Source of the DNA: Apium graveolens
Lineage: Eukaryota > Streptophyta > Magnoliopsida > Apiales > Apiaceae
Reading direction: 5' to 3'
Length of the DNA: 64,000 nucleotides
NCBI RefSeq assembly: GCF_009905375.1
Contig: NC_133647.1
Location: 175,831,939-175,895,938, forward strand
The notes below the pieces were generated by a model. The model was not told the origin of the DNA. It worked only from the letters and a program-made list of their open reading frames with translations, and made no database searches. The position numbers were made by a program, and so were the translations under genes. How positions within the stretch are numbered: position 1 is the first letter of the stretch; every line of letters starts with the position of its first letter. Shown here one piece after another: positions 13,013 to 25,149 of this stretch.

Positions 13013-13126
13013 CTTTTCAGAATCAGACTTTACAGTTTTAGCTACAAATTTAACATGATTTACCTTTGGCTTAGTATTCTGTTTAACAATATTTGGCTTA
13101 ACTTGTTCAGTTCCTTTTACACTTTT

Positions 13127-14128
13127 CTAATCTCCATAACCTAAGCCCTCTTTCCAATTTCCACTACTTAGTATATCCTGAGTTGCTCTGCCAGAGTTAG
13201 TCCAAGTCCTGATAATCTCTCTCTCCTTTTCTAACTCAGTTTTTAGAGATTTATTCATTTTTAGCACTTCATCTCTAATATAGAAAGCATCATCTCTATC
13301 CTTCTGAGTTTGATGGAACATAATTAACTCTTTTTTTAAATAATCATTCCTCTTTTTAAAAGCAAGATTTTCAGAAGTTAATCTTTCACATGTTAAAGTT
13401 TGATCTCTATAGCTAATAAACATGGTTTTAAGATATAATCTCAACTCAGTAATATCATCAGTATGAAAGACATAGGTTGTTTGAGGTACCTTTAACTCAG
13501 CAGCATCAGAACTGCTATCAACATTTGCCATCAAGGCATAGTTCTCCTCATCTTCAGAATCTGAGGTGTCTGTCCAGCTTTTCTTCTTTGTGATAAGAGC
13601 CTTGCCTTTATCACTCTTTCCTTTCTTGCAGTCAGGAGATATGTGGCATTTCTCACCACAGTTGTAGCATTTGACATTTGAGTAATTTCCTCTGTCAGAC
13701 TTTCCTCCTTTGCCTTCAGATTTTCTGAAGCCCTTCTTATCAGAACTTCTACCTTTCTTGGAAAACTTCTTTCCTCTTCTGAATTTCCTGTAGGCTATCT
13801 TTGTGATACCCTTCACCATAAGAGCACACAGCTTCATCATCTCTTCATCAACATCTACTTCAAGTAGACTTTCAGTTTCTGAATCATCATCATCATAACT
13901 TGATAATTCTGAATCAGACTTTGTGATGAGAGCCTTGCCCTTGCCTTTCTTTGAGACAACCACTTTGGGGGATTCCTCCTCAACATTAAGAGCAATTGTT
14001 CTTGACTTTCTCCCATGTCTCTTGCTTCTTTGATCCATCTTAAGTTCATAAGTCTTGAGCATTCCATAAATTTTATCAAGAGTAGTTTCATCAAGAGCAT
14101 AGTTATCTCTTATAATAGTAGCTTTCAA
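13127..14128 (-). pseudogene. copia gag, central part with CCHC zinc knuckle
   Basis: This 333-codon stretch continues gag. Visible parts are the capsid C-terminus (ALDETTLDKIYGML), a basic lysine/arginine-rich region, a CX2CX4HX4C zinc knuckle (CYNCGEKCHISPDC) and a charged, coiled-coil-like tail. The zinc knuckle should bind the element's RNA. Long gag proteins with more than one knuckle and a coiled-coil tail are typical of Sirevirus relatives. The frame ends at a stop at 13127, and the next gag piece follows in another frame. Confidence 0.8.
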
Positions 14129-14244
14129 ATCCCAACTTTCAGGAAGAGCTAAAAGGAATTTTAGATTTTAATCTTCAATGTCATATTCCTTGTCCACCAA
14201 TGACAGATCATTCAAGAGTTTGACGAATCTGTCATATGAGTCAG

Positions 14245-14742
14245 TTAATGACTCATCACTTTTTTAGTCAAATTGCTCATACTCTTGAGTGAGTATAGTC
14301 CTCCTATTTTCTTGATTGCATCAGTTCCCTGACACCTTATCTCCAAAGCATCCCATATCTCCTTTGCAGTTTTGCATTGAATTACCCTATTTGACATGAC
14401 ATTATCAATGACACTATGTAGCAAATGTCTTATCTTTGCATCCTTGGCAATAGATGAGATATCTTCATCTGTGTATTCACTTTTCTCCTTTGGTATTGTC
14501 TTTGCTGGCTGATCTGCTACTATAACATAGAGCTTGGTTGGCTTATGTGGTCCTTCATAAATTCTGTCAAGGTATTCTGGATCTGTAGCTTCCAGAAACA
14601 TAGCCATCTTCACTTTCCATATGGGATACTCAGAAGGTCTCAACATGGGAACCCTGATAGTCTCATATCGACTATGGGTTTGAGTCTTTGGAGTTTCTTT
14701 AGTTTTGGCGGGCTTGATTGGATTTTCTTCTTCTTCAGACAT
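14245..14742 (-). pseudogene. copia gag, N-terminal part (broken)
   Basis: A 165-codon open stretch starts at an ATG 40 bp inside the primer site. It has the usual plant copia gag N-terminus: a short acidic/charged leader, then the capsid-like region with the SEYPIWKVKM segment and the KEIWDALE motif near its end. The frame then runs into stops around 14130-14260, but homologous coding resumes in the next stretch. The protein would form the virus-like particle shell. It is broken, so it is annotated as a pseudogene. Confidence 0.8.
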
Positions 14743-14781
14743 GATTGTTTTAGATCTTTACTGTATGTGTGTTAACAGATT

Positions 14782-14793
14782 GCTCTGATACCA
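14782..14793 (-). other. Primer-binding site (initiator tRNA-Met type)
   Basis: The minus strand reads TGGTATCAGAGC, the usual Ty1/copia primer site complementary to the 3' end of initiator tRNA-Met. It is two bases inside the LTR edge at 14796, which fixes the element's orientation and LTR end. Confidence 0.88.
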
Positions 14794-14795
14794 CT

Positions 14796-15391
14796 TGTTA
14801 GGTCACACAATACTGTAGAAGGGGGTTGAATACAGTGTAGAATACAATCAAATCGATTTAAAGCACAAGTAACAGAAAATAGATGTATTCGATATAATAA
14901 ACTCTGTTACAATGGAACTGTTCTCTCTCAGTGATGAACAAATATCACGAGAGCTGCTGGGTTACAATATATGATCTTCTCGATGATCGTAACTCTTTTT
15001 GAGTAAACCTATGTCTGTGTTTATATAGACACACAGTTACAAGATAACTTCTAGTTGATATGGAATATAATTCTGTCTCCTAAAATATATCAACCAGATA
15101 TCTTATATAATTCTTCTTGTCGTCTAAGTCTTTCAATGCATATCTTCTTCTTGTATTAGTCTCGATCTTCTTTCCTGTGAATCAGCTTCCTTCCTTAACT
15201 GTTAGTCCTCCAGTACTTAAGTTCTGATATCCATCTTCTGATATTATCTTCTGATAATCTAAGTCCTGATATCCTTAAGTCCTGACTTCCAGTAAGTTCC
15301 GATTCCAGTAAATACTGATATTTCCTGTTAGTTAAGATTTGAAAACTAAACATGAAACATATTAGTCATGACATCTCAAATATATCCAACA
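14796..15391 (-). repeat. 5' LTR of the Sirevirus-like element
   Basis: The 596-bp block begins TGTTAGGT and ends ATCCAACA on the plus strand, so it has TGTT...AACA ends. It lies two bases from a tRNA-Met type primer site. Interrupted LINE coding sequence lies immediately beyond it. It contains several copies of an AAGTYCTGAT word between 15219 and 15303. The partner LTR is outside the window, so LTR identity cannot be estimated. Confidence 0.85.
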
Positions 15392-15396
15392 GAAGA

Positions 15397-15775
15397 AGTA
15401 ACTCCCAAGTTTTACGAAGTTGAGCTCTCACAGGTTCACCGTAAACTCCCATAAGCCTCCAGAGTTCTTTGCCTACCGTTTTAACTGACACATCTATATA
15501 TTCCTTGACATACTCAGTAAAGTGACATCCTCCGTATTCTTCCACAACAAAGCAAGCCCACCAATCTTTCCTTGCGGCTCAACAGTAATTAACCCTTCAA
15601 ACTTGAGCTGCGAACATAATTCTTCTATCTTTTTACGACTGGTAATAGTTTCACACAAATAGACACAAGACGGTTGTTCATAGCGGGTGACTTCTCTAAG
15701 GAACTGAATTTTCCCAGGTGCACCCAACCCCTAGCAGTTACAAGATAAAGTATTCATAATGATTGGCGGGTCTGC
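15397..15775 (-). pseudogene. LINE ORF2 endonuclease, N-terminal fragment
   Basis: Minus-strand coding shows the start of a plant L1-type endonuclease/exonuclease/phosphatase domain. It runs from NCxGLGAPGKIQFLREV through the Glu-containing CVYLCET segment to the KIGGLALLW box, then the VYGEPVRAQLRKTWELL segment. A stop interrupts the first motif at ~15733, and another lies in the middle. Coding ends abruptly at the copia LTR (15391). The remainder should lie beyond the copia element, outside the window. Confidence 0.75.
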
Positions 15776-16130
15776 ACAACAGCACCCGCCAAAAAATCAT
15801 TTTTTAAGTTGTTCATGTCCTCCTCACCTGTCTCCAAATTTGTGTCAGTCTTTGTTTCATGTTTATCACTTATTTGTTCGAGGCCCGGTCTACGTCTTTT
15901 CAGGTCCACTATGAAAAGTTCTGAAGAGTCCAACCCACTAGAATTTTGCCTCCCCATGATTTTTCAAATTCTGAATAAAATCAATAATAGCCCGTGATAG
16001 ATTAGAATTAACTCTTAAATTATCTCCTTTACTTACCTACAACCTATCACCTTTACTACCTCCCACAATATATGATTTCTCAATAACCACCTTATCCAAT
16101 CCAGTCCCTTAGTTCATGCTGGTTTGTTGA
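15754..16130 (-). pseudogene. LINE ORF1, C-terminal fragment
   Basis: A charged stretch (about 67 codons at 15754-15957) ends with AGAVVQTRQSL and a stop 20-30 bp before the endonuclease start, as in plant L1 elements where ORF1 and ORF2 nearly touch. Its upstream half is at 25158-25705, displaced by the 9-kb hAT element that inserted between 16138 and 25150. Confidence 0.6.
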
Positions 16131-16138
16131 ACGGTACT

Positions 16139-16177
16139 CAGGGCCGTTCCATTAGATTAAAGGGCCCAGGGCGAAAT
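16139..16177. repeat. hAT left terminal inverted and subterminal repeat
   Basis: It begins CAGGGCCGTTCC and contains GGGCCCAGGGC about 25 bp in. The opposite end (25100-25149) reads CAGGGCCAGTC on the minus strand with a CTGCCCTGGGCC word inside, so about 8 terminal bases are perfectly inverted. Confidence 0.75.
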
Positions 16178-16355
16178 ACTAAAAAAGGCCCTAATTCCCC
16201 TCCCCAAAGATTAGACTATAGTAATATAAGCAACAATTTAAGTTAAATTTAAATATAAGTTACAGTCATTAAACATTATCATACTCACATAGAAATTAAT
16301 GGTAATAAAACAATTTTAACTAAAACTTGAATAGCTAACAATAGGAGAGTATTTA

Positions 16356-18836
16356 TTATTTAACATACCGTACACAAGTGATGGATAATGAAAAACAACT
16401 TCTCCTAGCACTCCTGGATGCGAAATCAGTGATAATTGTATCCACGTCAATGTTCTCCAACATGTCTCTTTCAATACATAAAACAGCAAGACCATTTAAC
16501 CTTTCTTGTGACATCGATGACCGTAAATAACTTTTTAATAATTTCAACTTAGAGAAACTTCTTTCAGCTGATACCACACTCACAGATATAGATAGTAGTA
16601 TTCTATAAGCAATGATAACATTTGGAAGACAATCCAAAGATCTGACAAACTCGAGAATCTCAATAGCAGATGTCAAGTCATCGGGAACATAAAATTGCAA
16701 CCCCAAAGTACTAAGACATCCAATTCAAAATCTGACAACCCGTTATGAGAGAAAGTAGTAGCTAGATTACTACAACATTTTTTTATTTCACCATACCCCA
16801 AAGATTTCAAAATTTATGGATCAAATAAAAACCCAAAAACACTTTTAAATGCATGTAATTGTTCAAAATGATTTTTCAATGAACTAATTGCTAATTGCAA
16901 TATCAACCAATCGCACAAAGAAATCAATTCGAAAAGACTCCTCAACTGTTCTCACTTCTTCACCATCATCACTTTCATCAAATTGTTTTTTCTAAGGGCG
17001 CGACGCTTAATAGGAAAAGTAGGCTCTATATCCATATCAATTGCAATTTTTTGGCAACTTTCATGCTAGAGACAAATCCTTCTTCCCTATACTTTTCAAA
17101 AAATACCAACACACTTTCCAATTATTTCATAATAGCATCAATGCACATAAATTTAGATTGTAACTTTTTACTTACCATATTAACGGAAAATAAAATGGCA
17201 TGCCAAATGACCATACCAAGTAAGAACTCAAAACTCTCAATAAAACCGATCAAACTTTTGACTTCACTAACCGACTTAGGATCATTAGAAGATTCTTTTA
17301 ATTCCAACAAATCCAACCTAATTTGTGGAGCTTGAAATCTAATTGCTTTCACACTTTTTACTCGACTTTCCCAACGAGTATTACACAAAGATTTCACAGT
17401 CAAACCCGAAACATTGTCAAGCAAAATCTTCCATCTTTTTGGAGAACTTGAAAATAATGTGTAGATTCGTTGCACAACACTAAAAAAAGAAATAGCTTTC
17501 ACACAAGAATTAGCCGCATCACAAAGAGTAAGATTAAGACTATGACAAACACATGGCAAATACAAAGCTCTTGGATTTATATCAAGTAACCTTTTTTGAA
17601 CTCCTTGATGTTTTCCTTTCATATTGTAACCATTGTCATAACCTTAACCTCTAATATCCTCTACATTGAGATCAAAAGACTTTAAAGCGCTTATTAATTC
17701 ATCAAATAGGCCTAATCCGGATGTGTCATCTACCTTTAGAAATTCAAGAAAGAACTTCTCTACTTTGATTTTATTACTTGACATGTTCACACATCGCACA
17801 AGCAAAGTCATTTGTTCTTGATGACTTATATCCGGAGTGCAATCAAGAATAACCGAGAAGTATTTAGCCTTTTTAAAACACTTAAAATGGAACTTCTAAC
17901 AATATGAGCCAAAAGAGAAATCAACTCATTTTGAATTTTGTGGCCAAGATAATGATGATGTATCTCGTGATTTTGGATTCTTCTAACATGATCTGGCATT
18001 ACCAAATCAAATTCCGCAATCATCTCAATTAATCCCAAAAAGTTACCATTACTTTCTTGGTGAAGTTTCTCATTAGACCCTCTAAAAGCAAAATTATTTT
18101 TAGCAAGACACTTCACAACCGAAATTATTCTTATCAACACTTGTTTTCAATATTCTTTCTCCTTGGATATTTATTGGAGACCTTTATCAATGGTTTGATT
18201 TTTATTCATTCTCACTCTAAATTCATTCCAATTGTTCATGTTAGTAATATGCTCAACACTATTTTCATGTTGTTTGAACCTCTCCCCATGATGTTTCCAA
18301 TCTCTCAACCCATCATTTATTAATGAACTTTTCATTTGATGATATTTGAATAACTTACAACAAAAACAATAGATCTTATCAATTGATCTACAATAAATCA
18401 ACCATTTTCTATAAACAATCTCCCCGTTATTTAATCCTCTATAATAAAAGGCATACGAAAAATGTCTTGAAGTATCATCTAGTGGGAAAGTGAGATTTAA
18501 TTCTCTTAGAGGCCCTTTTTTAACTAAAATATCCCTCTCATTGTTGTTTAAATTATCCCAATTTCTAGGATCATAAATATCTTTAAAAGGAAGACAAGAC
18601 TCATCTTCTTCAACACTTACATTTTCCTCATTCAAATTTTCATGTTCTATATTTAAATCCTCCAAATTTTCATTACCAATTCCCGAGCCCTCCAAATTTT
18701 CACTTAGTTCTTGTTTCGAAGTTTCTACCTTTTTAACAACAAAGTTATCCATGGCTCCTCTTTGTGACTCTACTAACTCATTTACTCGCTTTCTTTTTTT
18801 CCTTTTCTCATTTTCGGATGGTTGTTTTGGTGGCAT
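16356..18836 (-). pseudogene. hAT transposase (TTF zinc finger / DUF4371 type), copy 1, broken
   Basis: The ATG at 18836 opens 221 codons with a basic N-terminus, an acidic linker and a TTF-type zinc finger (KWLIYCRSIDKIYCFCCKLF, ending GERFKQHENSVEH). A TAA follows at GLQ*. Downstream pieces at 17826-18140, 17122-17622 and 16356-16706 carry the catalytic core segments (LNLTLCDAANS, NTRWESR) and the hAT C-terminal dimerisation region (VSAERSFSKLKLLKSYLRS). Frameshifts and stops separate them. This would be the excision/integration enzyme, and it is not translatable as it stands. Confidence 0.85.
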
Positions 18837-18859
18837 TGTACTCCAAAAAAAACAACTAA

Positions 18860-21800
18860 TCTATATATCTATATAAAGGAGGATCTCGGGTGATCCTACG
18901 TGGCAGCCTCCCCTTTCTTCCGATTCATTTTCTTAGCTACTAGCCTATTTTGTCACGATGGATCTCATCTCACCCAATTGAATGCTTATTATTCCAGAAA
19001 CTGAGAGGTCACTTCTTTAAAATTCAGTTATGATCTCGCTATCTTCCATAACCGATAAACTTATATCTATATTTATATATTATATATTACCTGTTGTCCG
19101 AACCGGCCCTCGCATCCATTTCTAACTCCTCCGCCCCCAATCGAAGCCCTGGACGATATTGTTCTGATTAGGTAAATTATGCTTTCGATCAATTTTATCT
19201 TTTTTCGGTTATTTCTCAATAACTTTCTTGGACTTTATGTTATTATACATATGTCCTTCTAATTCTCCAGTGCTTAATTTTATGTACTGTCATATTTTTT
19301 TATTCACACACACCATGCTTGCATATGCATATATAGATTTGTGTCTATATCACAAAAAAAAATATTTAAAGTGAGCTATTTATGTGTAGATGTTATATAT
19401 GGTATTATTATGTATCTCATATATTCTGAGATAATGGTAATTTATATTTACAATTGAAAATCAATTGATGCTTAATTGTATTTGTCAAATAAGTTTGGTT
19501 ATTTGAATTTGGGTTGATCATTCCATCGGATACATTGAACAACACGAAGAGATGAGAATGGAAGCAGTAGCAAAACTACTGGTCAACCAATTCTGAACTC
19601 AACTTTATTGGGAAGCGAATCAACCATTTTAATTTCTCTAGATAGAACTTTACTTAAAAATTATAATAATTTTTTTCTATTAATGCTAATTTTGGTTGAG
19701 TCGATTTATAAATGAAACAGTGAAGTCATTGGTTTACTATATAGAATCTTAAGTTTATTAGTGGATGCAGGGAAATAATTGACAGCTTGAACATTTGGTG
19801 GATCACCCTTTGTGAAGAATATGTATTCTGAAAGAAGCGGAGCACATGTACATTCCAGTTAGTATGCTTTTTGTTTGGATTTGGTTGGCTATAATATATT
19901 GTTTTTTGCTTAATTATGAAATATCTTTAGCTGTCTAGATAGTGTGTAGACCCCTTATTTGCTAAATTGTAATCCTAGCTTTATTTTGAAAAGGGCATGG
20001 TTAGGGCTGCTTAGGTAATAATGTGTATAAAACATTATACTTGCAAATATTGATGAGTGGTGTATATTTATATGATGCTGGATAGTGTTCTTAATTATAT
20101 GATGAAATGATCAGGCTTAAGTGGTCTTAAGAGCCTAAAAAGAAAGAAAATCGAAGGCTTTTTAAAAATTTTGTGAGAATTAATGTATGTTGTCATCACA
20201 TTTTTTTTACTTGGCTATTTGGGCACATATGCCATTGAATTTTCTGTAATAATAATTTTTTATGGTATGCAGCGCATACTCATATTACATTTTTGGTGGA
20301 GAACAAGGACAAGGCAACTCTTACATGGCCATGGTAGAGGTAATGTCTCCTCGAGCAACATATATTTAGGATATAGGGAAATGGAGACTTGTTTTAATCT
20401 ATGAGCACTTCCAACATATTTTCTGCTATTGGATTCTTTTATTGAGATTTGAGAGGGAAATGTAGGCAAATTGCTGGTTGTTTTTATTTTTTTTATGTTT
20501 TGATATTTTGATTTGATATTCTTGGGAGTGGTTTACTCCTAAAAAAATATACTCGAAAGTCATGGTGGAGTGCTAAACCTCCCACATAATTCTAAAAAAA
20601 TATCTTCCCGTACTTGAATACATTAATATATATTTTTATCTATCTAAAATAATGAATATTGAATAACAATTAAGTAGCTTATGACATGATGCATGATTTC
20701 TTTTTTTAAAATGGCTAACACAGTTGCCAAAAACTATATTTTCTTTTCTCCAGCATTTCAAGGTACTTTTTTAGGCATTTACTTGGAGGTTGTACAATTG
20801 TTAGTACTTGTGTACTACATTTACATCTTAACTTATGTTTAGTCCCTACCATTCTTTTTGTTCCAAGCAAGTGAACATTCTAAATAATGATAAGTATTTA
20901 GATTATAGTGACATTTTACTCTTCAGTTTTGCAGATCAGGAGATCATCTGCTCAACTTCAGTACTCGAGTTTCAAGCTAATGGACAAAGATAATTTTGTC
21001 CGGATGGTGCGGGTTCTTTGTAGTTTGTGGGTATTTAATTTTTCCTATATATGTGTTATATGGTAGATCCAACTATTAATATCACTATTAAGTTACTAAT
21101 GTAGTTCTTCATTTACAATTAGCTCAATTGATTAATTTGATCAATTGATATTTTTTTTAATTTATTATCAGGCTATGTATTCCTTCCAACAACTTGTATC
21201 CGGAGTGCCATTTTGCCATTTCTGGTTATCTTCTGACACTGATATTTATTCTCTATTTGAGTATTTGAGTCTATCGACCCGTGAACACAGATTTTTGACT
21301 CCCCGTCTTAAGATCTATGATTTTTGTTACTCTAAGTTTTGAACTTATAATAATAAACATTCAGTCTCTCGACCATTATTACATTTTCCTTGAAATTAGC
21401 TTACAAGTTTTCTTGGATATATGAAGTAATTTTAAGGTTTTGCACACACACTATTAAACTTTTAAGTTTTTATGGCTTTATTAGTGGTTTGATTATGCAA
21501 TTTGATTACTAATTAAACTATTATTCTACAGGCATCTTTGCTGTACATCAAGGCCGCCATCAACTGTTGGAACTCTTACTCGTATTGATCCCATTGTTAT
21601 GTCTTGCATTGAAAATGATGGAAAAGTATTTGATGCAGAACGAGTATTACTAAAGGTCCCAAAAATTTAAGGTGGTTATCTACGCCTAACAAATAAAAGT
21701 TAAAGTTATATCCGTTGAAAAAAAGAGACAATTAAACAAGGAATTGTAAAAGATATGTACTACAACTTGTAACATATGCCAACTATATAATACTACATGT

Positions 21801-21984
21801 CATATTCTCCTTGACAAATTTATAATAGTAATGTGGTTTAAGCAATTGTATCATTTCTTAACCATTAACTGGCAGTATATATCATTGAAAGATACAACAG
21901 AGCAAATGTTGGGTGCTTAGGTTGATAATGATTTGGAATGTGGTAAAAGGTAAAAACATGAGTTGAAGATTGGCGTTCCAGGTA
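18860..21984 (+). mobile_element. Helitron-derived block with a clear 5' end inside the hAT element
   Basis: Copy 1 and copy 2 of the hAT sequence agree up to ...CAACTAA. Copy 2 then continues TTGATG, while copy 1 switches to TCTATATATCTATATAAAGG. A TC start between A and T is the Helitron 5' rule, and copy 2 supplies the empty site. No CTRR end with a hairpin is seen before hAT homology resumes at 21985, so the 3' end is missing. The block is AT-rich and holds short exon-like stretches (for example near 20275-20340, 20936-21025 and 21535-21655). These could be captured gene fragments, but I could not identify a source. No RepHel coding is seen. Confidence 0.55.
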
Positions 21985-22099
21985 AAACATTATCATACTC
22001 ACATAGAAATTAATGATAATAAAACAATTTTAACTAAAACTTGAATAGCTAATAATAGGAGAGTATTTATTATTTAACATACCGTACAAAAGTGATGGA

Positions 22100-24553
22100 T
22101 CATGAAAAACAACTTCTCCTAGCACTCCTGGATGCGAAATCAGTGATAATTGTATCCACGTCAATGTTCTCTAACATGTCTCTTTCAATACATAAAACAA
22201 CAAGACCATTTAACCTTTCTTGTGATATCGTTGACCGTAAATAACTTTTTAATAATTTCAACTTAGAGAAACTTCTTTCAGCTGATACCACACTCACAGG
22301 TATAGATAGTAGTATTCTATAAGCAATGGCAACATTTGGAAGACAATCCAAAGATCTGACAAACTCAAGAATCTCAATAGCAGATGTCAAGTCATCGGGA
22401 ACATAAACTTGCAACATTTCTACTTCATGTACTAAGACATCCAATTCAAAATCTTACAACCCGTTATGAGAGAAAGTAGTAGCTAGATTACTACAACATT
22501 TTTTTATTTCACCATACCCCAAAGATTTCAAAATTTATGGATCAAATAAAAACCCAAAAACACTTTCAAATGCATGTAATTGTTCAAAATGATTTCTTAA
22601 TGAACTAATTGCAATATCAACCAATCGCACAAAGAAATCAATTCGAAAAGACTCATCAATTGTTCTCACTTATTCACCATCATCACTTTCATCAAATTGT
22701 TTTTTTCTAAAGGCGCGACGCTTAATAGGAAAAGTAGGCTCTATATCCATATCAATTGCAATTTTTTTGGCAACTTTCATGCTAGAGACAAATCCTTCTT
22801 CCCTATATTTTTCAAAAAATACCAACACACTTTCCAATTGTTTCATAGTAGCATCAATGCACATAGATTTAGATTGTAACTTTTTACTTACCATATTAAC
22901 GGAAAATAAAATTGCATGCCAAATGACCATACCAAGTAAAGAATCAAAACTCTCAATAAAACCAATCAAACTTTCGGCTTCACTAACCGACTTAGGATCA
23001 TTAGAAGATTCTTTTAATTCCAACAAATCCAACCTAATTTGTGGAGCTTGAAATCTAATTGCTTTCACACTTTTTACTCGGCTTTCCCAACGAGTATTAC
23101 ACAAAGATTTCACAGTCAAACCCGAAACATTGTCAAGCAAAATCTTCCATCTTTTTGGAGAACTTGAAAATAATGTGTAGATTCGTTGCACAACACCAAA
23201 AAAAGAAATAGCTTTCACACAAGAATTAGCCGCATCACAAAGAGTAAGATTAAGACTATGACAGGCACATGGCAAATACAAAGCTCTTGGATTTATATCA
23301 AGTAACCTTTTTTGAATCCTTGATGTTTTCCTTTCATATTGGAACCATTGTCATAACCTTGACCTCTAATATCCTCTACATTGAGATCAAAAGACTTTAA
23401 AGCGCTTATTAATTCATCAAATAGGCCTAATCCGGATGTGTCATCTACCTTTAGAAATTCAAGAAAGAACTCCTCTACTTTGATTTTATTACTTGACATG
23501 TTCACACATCGCACAAGCAAAGTCATTTGTTCTTGATGACTTATATCCGGAGTGCAATCAAGAATAACCGAAAAATATTTAGCCTTTTTAACAACACTTA
23601 CAATGGAACTTCTAACAATATGAGCCAAAAGAGAAATCAACTCATTTTGAATTTTGTGGCCAAGATAATGATGATGTATCTCATGATTTTGGATTCTTCT
23701 AACATGATCTGGCATTACCAAATCAAATTCCGCAATCATCTCAATTAATCCCAAAAAGTTACCATTACTTTCTTGGTGAAGTTTCTCATTAGACCCTCTA
23801 AAAGCAAAATTATTTTTAGCAAGACACTTCACAATCGAAATTATTCTTATCAACACTTGTTTCCAATATTCTTTCTCCTTGGATATTTCTTATTGGAGAC
23901 CTTTATCAATGGTTTGATTTTTATTCATTCTCACTCTAAATTCATTTCAGTTGTTCATGTTAGTAATATGCTCAACACTATTTTCATGTTGTTTGAACCT
24001 CTCCCCAAGATGTTTCCAATCTCTCAACCCATCATTTGTTAATGAACTTTTCATTTGATGATATTTGAATAACTTACAACAAAAATAATAGATCTTATCA
24101 ATTGATCTACAATAAATCAACCATTTTCTATAAACAATCTCCCCGTTATTTAATCCTCTAGAATAAAAAGCATACAAAAAAATGTCTTGAAGTATCATCT
24201 AGTGGGAAAGTGAGATTTAATTCTCTTAGAGGCCTTTTTTTAACTAAAATATCCCTCTCATTGTTGTTTAAATTATCCCAATTTCTAGGATCATAAATAT
24301 CTTTAAAAGGAAGACATGACTCATCTTCTTCAACACTTACATTTTCCTCATTCAAATTTTCATGTTCTACATTTAAATCCTCCAAATTTTCATTACAAAT
24401 TCCTGAGCCCTCCAAATTTTCACTTAGTTCTTGTTTCGAAGTTTCTACCTTTTTAACAACAAAGTTATCCATGGCTCCTCTTTGTGACTCTACTAACTCA
24501 TTTACTCGCTTTTTTTTCCTTTTCTCATTTTCAGATTGTTATTTTGGTGGCAT
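22100..24553 (-). pseudogene. hAT transposase (TTF zinc finger / DUF4371 type), copy 2, broken
   Basis: Nearly the same sequence as copy 1. The ATG at 24553 is followed by a TAA at codon 5, where copy 1 has CAA. A frameshift near 24180 splits the TTF finger region (24158-24472 and 23947-24198). The middle is better preserved than in copy 1: 23293-23856 carries DCTPDISH and [10 protein letters not shown], which supply catalytic Asp residues. 22670-23281 carries CHSLNLTLC and NTRWESR, and 22100-22444 carries the SAERSFSKLKLL dimerisation domain. A TAA after GLQ is shared with copy 1. Confidence 0.85.
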
Positions 24554-25149
24554 TGTACTCCAAAAAAAACAACTAATTGATGTAAAGGAAGAATATCACC
24601 TTGAATAGAAAATTTCAAGATCCAAACTCCAAAGCATTCACAATTTTGAAATTTCAAGTAAGATTGCTTTACTCTTGATTATAGCTGTGAAATCATAACA
24701 AGAAAATAAAAATATAATCATTAAATTAGCATAAAAAAGACATAAACTAAATTTGATCACAAACCCTAAATCTCCCCTAAATGTATAAAATATATTATAT
24801 ATTATAAACATAATATATAATATAATTATATTCATATATTTCTAAAATACTATATAATATTAATAATATAAAATATAGAAGTAAGAAAAGAGGGAGATTG
24901 GTGATCGAGTTGTTTACCTGATTTCGTGAGTCGTGACTTCAAAAGATACAGTAAAAAAGCCAAGAAGCAGTTGGGGCAGAGACACAGAGTTTTGCAAAAT
25001 AAAATAAAGAAAGACTCTTGGGCCTATAAAATATTACATGAAAGAGGTATACTAATATTAATATTACATGGGCTTATAAAATTTTGGCCCCCCAGACAAA
25101 AAAGGCCCAGGGCAGTTGACCTGGTTGCCCTGGCTGTAGACTGGCCCTG
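24554..25149. other. hAT subterminal region, AT-rich, non-coding
   Basis: It lies between the transposase start and the right end. It is very AT-rich (24780-24890), has no convincing ORF, and ends in GGCCCTG at 25149. It is the 5' side of the element read in the transposase direction, so it should have held its promoter. Confidence 0.6.

Larger units (their letters stand above)
1..15391 (-). mobile_element. Ty1/copia retrotransposon, Sirevirus-like, decayed, left end beyond window
   Basis: Read on the minus strand from 15391 down, the order is LTR, primer-binding site, gag with zinc knuckles, protease, integrase, RT, RNase H, a non-coding spacer, then a further long ORF region. That order (integrase before RT, extra ORF after pol) is Ty1/copia with an envelope-like ORF, which is the Sirevirus plan. 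The coding sequence has many nonsense codons and frameshifts, so the copy is dead. The downstream LTR is not in the window because envelope-like coding still runs at base 1. A Gypsy solo LTR (about 8757-12637) is nested inside. The element sits inside a LINE whose endonuclease coding stops at 15391/15392. Confidence 0.85.
16139..25149 (-). mobile_element. hAT-derived composite element, 9.0 kb, with 8-bp target duplication
   Basis: Left end CAGGGCC... at 16139 and right end ...GGCCCTG at 25149 are inverted. They are flanked by ACGGTACT (16131-16138) and ACGGTACC (25150-25157), a 7-of-8 match as expected for a hAT 8-bp duplication. Subterminal GGGCCCAGGGC-like words lie at both ends. Inside are two transposase pseudogene copies (16356-18836 and 22100-24553) around a non-homologous block that starts like a Helitron. 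The element splits a LINE ORF1. Confidence 0.82.

Noticed and set aside
16895..17335. 146-codon plus-strand ORF
   Set aside because: It is antisense to the hAT transposase pseudogene, and the same antisense ORF recurs at 22767-23051 in copy 2. No independent signature.
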